In this document: positions 6,653 to 11,660 of the stretch, piece after piece
Numbering within the stretch: position 1 is the stretch's first letter
Layout of the letters: every line of letters begins with the position of its first letter
Assembly (NCBI GenBank): GCA_039029355.1
Contig: JBCCGI010000156.1
Coordinates: 1 to 11,660, forward strand
Direction: 5' to 3'
DNA from: JBCCGI01 sp039029355
GTDB lineage: Bacteria; Planctomycetota; UBA1135; GCA-002686595
DNA: 11,660 nucleotides
The notes under the pieces: generated by a model
What the model saw: the letters and a program-made list of their open reading frames with translations, nothing else
What the model was told of the DNA's origin: nothing
The model's database searches: none
Translations under genes and position numbers: made by a program

Positions 6653-8068
6653 TTAGCCGCCGCGTCGGCCCCCGGCTCCCCCGGAGAGAGGTCCGGCGGC
6701 GATCGCGCGGGCAAGATGCTCGCGCGGGACGCTCGTCGTGCTGCTCAGGGCGCCGAGCGCGTCCGAGTCCTGTCCCATCCCAGACAGGTGGCTGTGGTAC
6801 ACGAACGCCGCGTTGCGGCGCCGGGCGATCATCGCCCCAAGCCCCTTGAGCCCGAGCGACCCGCTGCCGGTGACCGAAACGGAGAGGGACGTCGCCTGCA
6901 GCGGCGTGTGCCCGCTGACCTTGTCTTCGAGGAACCCCTCCAGGCGCGCGAGCTTGCGCGCAAGGAACGCCGGGCGGTCGTCGCGCACCACGTCGCGGAG
7001 GTACTTGCGATAGTCCTGCGCCCACTTCGTTTCGCGCAGGCGAGCGGCGTTGTCCAGGACGTCGTCGACCGTCTTCGCGCCGACGAGGCAGGCGCGAAGG
7101 AGCTCCGGGATGCGCGCGGGAACGGCGACGAACCCACTGCCCGACATCGCCGCGTCGATCGCCCGGTCGAGCGCATCCATGGACGCGCGCGCGACGTGCG
7201 CCGCCACGCGGCCGATCGCGTCCATACTGGGCCGCAGCGACCACGTCGGCAGGATGCCGCTGGCGAGCGACGCGACGAGCCGTGAAAAGGCGTACGCCTC
7301 GACCTCCATCATGAAGCGCCCGAGCCGGACGCGGACCTCTTCACCGGCTTCGAGCGTGGGCGCTTCCGAAATCGCGCGCCAGCCGACGTTGGAGCGCATC
7401 ATGCCCGACGGAAAGGTCGCAACCCGCTCCGATAGCTCGCTCCGAAACCCGGCGAAGTCGGGTCCAAGCGTGCGGGTGACCAGGTCGATGAGGTCCCCAT
7501 CGCGTTCCGCGGTGTGGATCGTCGCCGCGTCCTCATCGTGCTCGACCGCCAAGAGCATATTCTCCCGCGAGAGCGTCCCGTCGTCGCCGACGAGCCCGAA
7601 CGAGAGGAAGTCGGTCTTGCTCAGAAAGGTGCGCTCCAAGACGTACCAGGCGTCGCGGAGGCGGTCGTCCGGAATCGGCACCGGCTCGATGGGGAGCAGC
7701 GCCTCGAAGCGCTCCCACAGACGGCGCGCGATGTCCGGCTCGTGCAGGACCCGGTCGCAGTTCACATCCAGGAAGGCCCACCGCTGGTGACCAGGGCTTG
7801 AGAGCACCGGCTCCGTCCCGATGCGGCCCGTACAGACGACGCGCTCGGCGAGCACGATCGTCTCGACGACGTTGATCAGGTAGTCGATGAGCTGCGTGCG
7901 GCCCCGGAAGATCGCCTTGCGGAGCTCCTCGCCGGACGGGCTGTTCTGCTCGTGGCGCGGGCCGTACTGGTCGCGCGCGAAGTCCTCGTGGTATTCCAGG
8001 GGCGCGGCAAGCGCGGAGAGCCGGCCGAAGGTGCCGTACTCGAGTAGGGTCGTTAGTTCATCGGCCAT
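6653..8068 (-). CDS. 471-aa cytoplasmic protein of unknown function
   Basis: I chose ATG 8068-8066, preceded by GGCGGA at a workable distance. A longer frame reaching 8302 would run into the divergent sigma gene. I do not recognise the family. There is no signal peptide or membrane helix. The sequence looks mostly helical with charged segments, for example residues 47-80 (ELRKAIFRGRTQLIDYLINV and following), 112-124, 245-275 and 335-380 (DDVLDNAARLRE, DYRKYLRDVVRDDRPAFLAR). Near the C-terminus a Gly/Ser-rich segment (SLSVSVTGSGSLGLKGLGAM, 394-413) precedes RRRNAAFVYHSHLSGMG (416-432). The last residues are a Gly/Arg tail. A YHSHLSG motif with two His could bind metal or a ligand, but this is a guess. 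The gene is divergent from the sigma fusion with an 87-base gap, so a regulatory link is possible. It could also be an unrelated accessory gene. Confidence 0.75.
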   Translation of the reverse strand: MADELTTLLEYGTFGRLSALAAPLEYHEDFARDQYGPRHEQNSPSGEELRKAIFRGRTQLIDYLINVVETIVLAERVVCTGRIGTEPVLSSPGHQRWAFLDVNCDRVLHEPDIARRLWERFEALLPIEPVPIPDDRLRDAWYVLERTFLSKTDFLSFGLVGDDGTLSRENMLLAVEHDEDAATIHTAERDGDLIDLVTRTLGPDFAGFRSELSERVATFPSGMMRSNVGWRAISEAPTLEAGEEVRVRLGRFMMEVEAYAFSRLVASLASGILPTWSLRPSMDAIGRVAAHVARASMDALDRAIDAAMSGSGFVAVPARIPELLRACLVGAKTVDDVLDNAARLRETKWAQDYRKYLRDVVRDDRPAFLARKLARLEGFLEDKVSGHTPLQATSLSVSVTGSGSLGLKGLGAMIARRRNAAFVYHSHLSGMGQDSDALGALSSTTSVPREHLARAIAAGPLSGGAGGRRGG

Positions 8069-8074
8069 GGGCTG

Positions 8075-8103
8075 TCCGCCGGCAACTGTAGCTTTCCGGC
8101 GGA
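8075..8103. promoter_or_regulatory. 8-bp inverted repeat in the divergent promoter region
   Basis: TCCGCCGG (8075-8082) and CCGGCGGA (8096-8103) are exact reverse complements separated by 13 bases. They sit in the 87-base gap between the divergent 471-aa and sigma-fusion genes. On the minus strand the arm nearer the gene contains GGCGGA, the likely ribosome binding site six bases before the ATG at 8068. As RNA the repeat could hide that site; as DNA it could be an operator. A minus-strand TACAGT (8090-8085) between the arms resembles a -10 element, which would favour the operator reading. Confidence 0.4.
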
Positions 8104-8155
8104 ATCCTGACTCCCCAAGAGCCGTCGCGCTGTTCCCCTCGGCGGAACGAGCCCG

Positions 8156-10849
8156 ATGCCGAACCTGGATCCCTCCATCGCGCGAGAGCTGCTCGCGCAC
8201 CAGACCTTCCTCAGGCGCCTCTCGCGCGACCTCGTCGGAGAGGACGCGGACGATCTGGTCCAGGAAGTCTGGCAGCGGGCGCTGGAGCGCCCGCCGCGCC
8301 ACGGCCGCGAGCTACGCGGTTGGCTCGGGCGGATCGCCCGCAACCTGGCGGCCAATCGCTGGAGCGGGGAGGCGCGGCGGAGGGAGCGTGAGGAGCGCAG
8401 GGCGCTCGAAGAGCCGGCGGGCCAGGTCGAGGCGCGCTTCGAGCTGCGCAAGGAGCTCGTCGAGGCCCTCGACGCCCTCGGGCAGCCCTACCGGGAAGCG
8501 ATCCTGCTGCGCTACTTCGAGGACCTCGCTCCGGGCGAGATCGCCCGGCGTCAGGGGACTCCGGTGGGGACGGTGAAGACGCGTCTGCGGCGCGGGCTGG
8601 CGCAGCTCCGCGAGACGCTCGACCAGCGGCATGGCGGCGAGCGTGCGCGCTGGATGGGCGCGGTCGCCGCGCTCGGTGCGCCGGCGGGCCGCGACGGCGC
8701 GATCGGGACGCTCGTGATCGAAGGGGTGACCATGGGAACGACGACGAAGGTCTCGGCCGCGGCGCTCGCGGCGGCCGTCTGTGTGTACCTGGTGGTTCGA
8801 GCTCCGCGCAGCGAGTCGCCGCAGATGGCGACGATCGAGCCGCCGGCGAGCGACGCCGAGGTCGTGCAGGCCGCACGCGCCGCGGAGTTCGCGAACGCGG
8901 CGGAGGGCGCGGAGCCGGACTCCGCCCGCAGCCTCGTCGCCGAGGAACCAGCCATCGACGCGGGCGCCGCCGCACCGGGGAACGTGCTGCGCGTGGTCCT
9001 GGAGGGGCTCGAGGCCGAGGACGCGCGGATCGCGACGGTCACGCTGAGCGGCGTCCACGAGCGCGACGGATGGCCCATGGAGCTCGAAGGTCCCTGGCCG
9101 TGCCGGGGGCTCTCGACGGAGTTCGACCTGGACCCGGTCTTCGCGAGCGTGGAACAACACGGGAACCTGCGCGCGGGCGAGCTGGAGGTCGCGGTCGCAC
9201 ATCCGCACCGGCTCGGCGCAAGGTCACGGATCTCCCTCGACGGCGACGGAGAACGGACGAACGGCAGGACCGTCCACGAGGTTCGCGTGCGGTTGATCCG
9301 GCCCGACTTCTGGCCGGAGCTGACGCTGTCGGTCCGCGACGCGAACACCCGCGCCCACCTCGAGCACGTCGAGCTCCGCATCCGCTCGGGTCCGGGCCTC
9401 GCCGTCTGGGGGCGGAACAACCCGAGCCGCCTGCTCGGTGAGGGCCTCCGTTCGCCGGTCGCCCTCATGGGGGGGCGCGAGCCGGACGCATCGGCGCCCA
9501 CGGTCGCGGGCGTGGCGCTCGCGCCCGCTGCAGGCGAATCGCCGCGACTGGTCGAGCTCACGCGCCGCGGGCCGCCGGAGGGCGGCGTCATCGTGTCCGC
9601 CCGGGCGCCGGGCTACGCCTGGGCGTCGACCTCGGTCGACGTCTCGCAGGGCGATCGCGAGCTGCTGCTCGAGCCGGCCGCCGCGCTCGACGTGCGGCTC
9701 GCGAACGTCGAGCGCGAGCGCTACGCCGCACTCGCCACGGTGCCCATGCTCTGCGTGCATCTGCTGTGGCCGGACGGAGTGATTCAGAACGTCCACTTCG
9801 AGCCCCTCGACGAGGCGCTCGCGGCGGACGGCCTGCGGCTCCCGAACCTGCTTCCGGGCGCGTACCGGGTCGCGGTCGAGCTGCGCGGAGGAGCGTGGGC
9901 GGAGCAACCGGTGCTGGCGCTCGAGGAGTTCCCCCTGACCGCCGGCGAAACGCGCAGGCTGGTCCTGACGCTGGCCGAAGCGCCCGCGCCGCCGCAGCAC
10001 GCGACCCTCGGCGGGGTGGTCTCCTTTCCGGCTCCAGCCGGTTTGGGCGCGGAGCGGGTGCGGCTCCAGCTCTTCTTCCAGCCCACCCAAAGGTGGCGCG
10101 ACCCCGACGTCGAGCTCGCGCTGGGCGAGCTCGAGCGCACCGCCGGCGCGCTCCCGACGTGGTCGTTCCGCGTCGAGGACCTGCCCGTCGGCAGGTACCG
10201 CGTGCAGCTGATGCCGTTCCTGAAGGTCTGGATGATCGACCTCCCGGCCGGAGGCCGCGAGGACCTACGGCTGGTGTTGCCCGAGCTCGCCGAGGTGCTG
10301 CTCGAGACCGTCGATGGGCAAACCGGCGCGCGGGTGGCGCGCGACGAGCTGTACTACCGCTTCCGGGAGCCCGTTCCGGGCCAGCGCGAGCGCGACCTCG
10401 CCCGAGCCGAGACCGAGGAGCCCGGCCGCTTCCGCTTCTGGGCCGTGCCCGGCGCGGTGCGGGTGTGGCCCAAGTTCCCGAACGGAGCCGAGCGCGAGTT
10501 CGGCGGAAACGGCATGGACCTCGAGCTCGTCCCCGGCCGCCAGTCGGTGAAGTTCGAGCTCGCGCCCGCCTACGCCATGCGCTTCGAGTTCCGGGCGGAC
10601 GGAACGACGCTGCCGGTCGGCCCGCAGGGGCTGCACACCACGCGCGACATCCGCGCCGTCGACCACGCGGGCCGCGTGACGAACGGCGGCCTGCAGCGGA
10701 ACATGCGCGTGGAGGTGAGCGCCCCCGGCGTGTACGAGATCCGCTTCGACGGCGTCACCGGCGACCGCTACCACTCGCTGCCGCCACGGCTGGTCGACGT
10801 GCGCGCGGGAGAGACGACGGAGGTGGTGGTCGAGCTGCGGAGCAAGTAG
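8156..10849 (+). CDS. ECF sigma factor fused to a membrane helix and a large extracytoplasmic beta-sandwich region
   Basis: The 897-aa product starts at ATG 8156 with GGCGGA nine bases upstream. Residues 15-72 are a sigma-70 region 2 (EDADDLVQEVWQRAL at 29-43 and LRGWLGRIARNLAANRW at 53-69). Residues 98-156 are region 4 with the helix-turn-helix DLAPGEIARRQGTPVGTVKT (123-142). Region 3 is absent, as in ECF sigma factors. One hydrophobic segment follows (VSAAALAAAVCVYLVV, 199-214), then Arg/Pro and an acidic Ala-rich linker. The remaining ~650 residues contain beta-rich units with phrases typical of carboxypeptidase-regulatory-like domains: LRLPNLLPGAYRVAVEL (560-576), FRVEDLPVGRYRVQLMP (671-687) and a final VDVRAGETTEVVVELR (880-895). 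The sigma part should lie in the cytoplasm and the C-terminus outside, giving a one-piece signal transducer. ECF sigma factors with C-terminal extensions are known in planctomycetes. Usual anti-sigma genes are not adjacent. An internal ATG at 8732 could yield the membrane part alone. Confidence 0.9.
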   Translation: MPNLDPSIARELLAHQTFLRRLSRDLVGEDADDLVQEVWQRALERPPRHGRELRGWLGRIARNLAANRWSGEARRREREERRALEEPAGQVEARFELRKELVEALDALGQPYREAILLRYFEDLAPGEIARRQGTPVGTVKTRLRRGLAQLRETLDQRHGGERARWMGAVAALGAPAGRDGAIGTLVIEGVTMGTTTKVSAAALAAAVCVYLVVRAPRSESPQMATIEPPASDAEVVQAARAAEFANAAEGAEPDSARSLVAEEPAIDAGAAAPGNVLRVVLEGLEAEDARIATVTLSGVHERDGWPMELEGPWPCRGLSTEFDLDPVFASVEQHGNLRAGELEVAVAHPHRLGARSRISLDGDGERTNGRTVHEVRVRLIRPDFWPELTLSVRDANTRAHLEHVELRIRSGPGLAVWGRNNPSRLLGEGLRSPVALMGGREPDASAPTVAGVALAPAAGESPRLVELTRRGPPEGGVIVSARAPGYAWASTSVDVSQGDRELLLEPAAALDVRLANVERERYAALATVPMLCVHLLWPDGVIQNVHFEPLDEALAADGLRLPNLLPGAYRVAVELRGGAWAEQPVLALEEFPLTAGETRRLVLTLAEAPAPPQHATLGGVVSFPAPAGLGAERVRLQLFFQPTQRWRDPDVELALGELERTAGALPTWSFRVEDLPVGRYRVQLMPFLKVWMIDLPAGGREDLRLVLPELAEVLLETVDGQTGARVARDELYYRFREPVPGQRERDLARAETEEPGRFRFWAVPGAVRVWPKFPNGAEREFGGNGMDLELVPGRQSVKFELAPAYAMRFEFRADGTTLPVGPQGLHTTRDIRAVDHAGRVTNGGLQRNMRVEVSAPGVYEIRFDGVTGDRYHSLPPRLVDVRAGETTEVVVELRSK

Positions 10850-10855
10850 GGCGGA

Positions 10856-10896
10856 GGGCCCACGGGGTGCGCTCGCGTCCGGGGCGCGGTGGGCCC
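10856..10896 (+). terminator. GC-rich hairpin after the sigma-fusion gene
   Basis: GGGCCCAC (10856-10863) pairs exactly with GTGGGCCC (10889-10896), starting six bases after the stop. The loop can add an inner TGCGC/GCGCG pairing. The position right after the gene supports a terminator or 3' stabiliser; there is no T-tract. Confidence 0.45.
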
Positions 10897-10942
10897 CACG
10901 AGCCGGCGATTGGGCGAGGAAATGCCGGCCGCGCGTCGGTTA

Positions 10943-10984
10943 GGGAGGATACCCCTCCCGCCGTCAGACGCGCGACCGGCGCGT
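10943..10984 (+). repeat. Two small hairpins upstream of the WDG-repeat gene
   Basis: GGGAGG-ATACC-CCTCCC (10943-10959) and ACGCGC-GACCG-GCGCGT (10968-10984) are two perfect inverted repeats, each with 6-bp arms and a 5-base loop, eight bases apart. They lie 38-79 bases before the ATG at 11022 and would be in a leader RNA or promoter. In such GC-rich DNA 6-bp repeats are common by chance, so the functional call is weak. Confidence 0.2.
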
Positions 10985-11021
10985 ACTCGGCGGCGTTCTC
11001 CATCCGGTCTTCGGAGTGACG

Positions 11022-11660
11022 ATGTTGGATATCCCTCGAAGCGCTCTCGCCCTCGCCCTCCTGCTGGCAGCTCCCGCGAACGCCACCGGCGACGACGGCC
11101 CCGCCTGGCTCCCGACCTTCGGCCCGAAGCCGAACCTCGGCGTTGGATACGTGCGCGCATCGGCCGTCTACGACGACGGCGGAGGCGCAGCCCTGTTCCT
11201 GGGGGGCGACTTCCACGAGGCGGGGCTCGACGTGGTCGATCACGTGGTGTGGTGGGACGGCGTGGAGTGGTCGCCGCTCCTCTCGGGGGGAGTGGCGGGC
11301 GTCGATGGTCCGGTCTACGCGCTGTGTGCGTTCGACGACGGGACGGGAGCCAGGCTGTACGTCGGCGGCGACTTCCAGACGGCCGGGGGAATGCCGGCGC
11401 GCGGGCTTGCCCGCTGGGACGGGACCGTCTGGTCGCCCGTGAGCGGCGGAGTGGACGGCGCGGTGAGGGCCCTGGTCGTCCACGACGATGGGTCCGGACC
11501 CGCTCTATACGTCGGAGGCACGTTCACGCAGGCCGGCGACGTGCGCGCGCGGGCTCTCGCGCGCTGGGACGGGACGAGCTGGTCCGCGGTTGAGGGCCGG
11601 GGGGGCGGGATCGGTGCGACCGGCGTGAGCGGACTTCCCTACGCCGTGCAGGCGCTGTGC
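11022..11660 (+). CDS. Exported WDG-repeat (propeller-like) protein, 3' partial
   Basis: The frame is open from ATG 11022 to the window end (213 codons, no stop). GGAG at 11013-11016, five bases before the ATG, is a good ribosome binding site. Residues 1-21 form a signal peptide (MLDIPRSALALALLLAAPANA) with a probable cut after Ala21. From residue 47 the chain consists of imperfect repeats of 50-61 residues, at about 47-99, 100-149 and 150-210, with a fourth beginning at 211. The shared pattern is AL..DDG.G..LYVGGDF..AG followed by ARxLARWDGTxWSxVSGGVDG. Similar repeats fill long secreted planctomycete proteins and are likely to fold as propeller blades. Binding partner and role are unknown. 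It follows the sigma-fusion gene by 172 bases with an intervening hairpin, so it probably has its own promoter. Confidence 0.85.
   Translation, partial: MLDIPRSALALALLLAAPANATGDDGPAWLPTFGPKPNLGVGYVRASAVYDDGGGAALFLGGDFHEAGLDVVDHVVWWDGVEWSPLLSGGVAGVDGPVYALCAFDDGTGARLYVGGDFQTAGGMPARGLARWDGTVWSPVSGGVDGAVRALVVHDDGSGPALYVGGTFTQAGDVRARALARWDGTSWSAVEGRGGGIGATGVSGLPYAVQALC
11160..11660 (+). repeat. In-frame tandem repeats in the WDG protein
   Basis: Three full protein repeats and the start of a fourth. The DNA is similar too, for example GGGGGCGACTTCCA and GGCGGCGACTTCCA at the VGGDF position of units 1 and 2, and CGCTGGGACGGGAC in units 2 and 3. Spacing between the DDG motifs is 54 and then 50 residues. 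Confidence 0.75.

Noticed and set aside
9766..11019. Plus-strand open frame (417 codons) overlapping the end of the sigma fusion
   Set aside because: Arg/Ala/Gly-rich shadow; the sigma-fusion frame continues with beta-sandwich motifs to its stop at 10849.

Overview
The window is very GC-rich and reads as a piece of a bacterial chromosome, most likely from the Planctomycetota. Several protein architectures point that way. One is an ECF sigma factor fused through a single membrane helix to a long extracytoplasmic region. Another is the tail of a type II secretion-like pilin carrying the WCCYAWP...FFxNQEG signature. There is also an exported protein ending in a C-terminal domain of the kind common in planctomycete secreted proteins (lPIPLDxSLVG...TNALDLVLG), and an exported protein built from VGGxF...LARWDGTxWS repeats. 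No phage, insertion sequence, CRISPR array, tRNA or rRNA was seen.

Layout. (1) 1-2262, plus strand: a 5'-truncated (by the window edge) membrane-anchored protein with several carboxypeptidase-regulatory-like beta-sandwich domains. It overlaps by one base a pilin remnant that lacks its N-terminal half and carries an apparent -1 frameshift near a G6 run. (2) 2306-8068, minus strand, in transcription order: a 471-aa cytoplasmic protein of unknown function (8068-6653); an exported propeller-like protein (6373-5210); a 464-base gap; then a tight two-gene unit of an AlgI/DltB-type MBOAT acyltransferase (4745-3315) and an SGNH/AlgJ-like partner (3313-2306) that should O-acylate an extracytoplasmic polysaccharide. 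(3) 8156-11660, plus strand: the sigma-membrane fusion (8156-10849), then the start of the WDG-repeat protein (11022 onward, running off the window).

How they fit together. Most products act at or outside the membrane: surface polysaccharide acylation, exported repeat proteins, pilin-like material, and one or two membrane-tethered regulators. The 897-aa sigma fusion could connect an outside signal to transcription in one polypeptide, and no separate anti-sigma gene is adjacent. The first gene has the same order after its membrane helix and may be the C-terminal part of a paralogue, but its N-terminus lies outside the window. The divergent gap between the sigma fusion and the 471-aa gene holds a perfect 8-bp inverted repeat that also covers the ribosome binding site of the 471-aa gene. 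GC-rich hairpins without T-tracts follow four transcription units and are the only terminator candidates seen.
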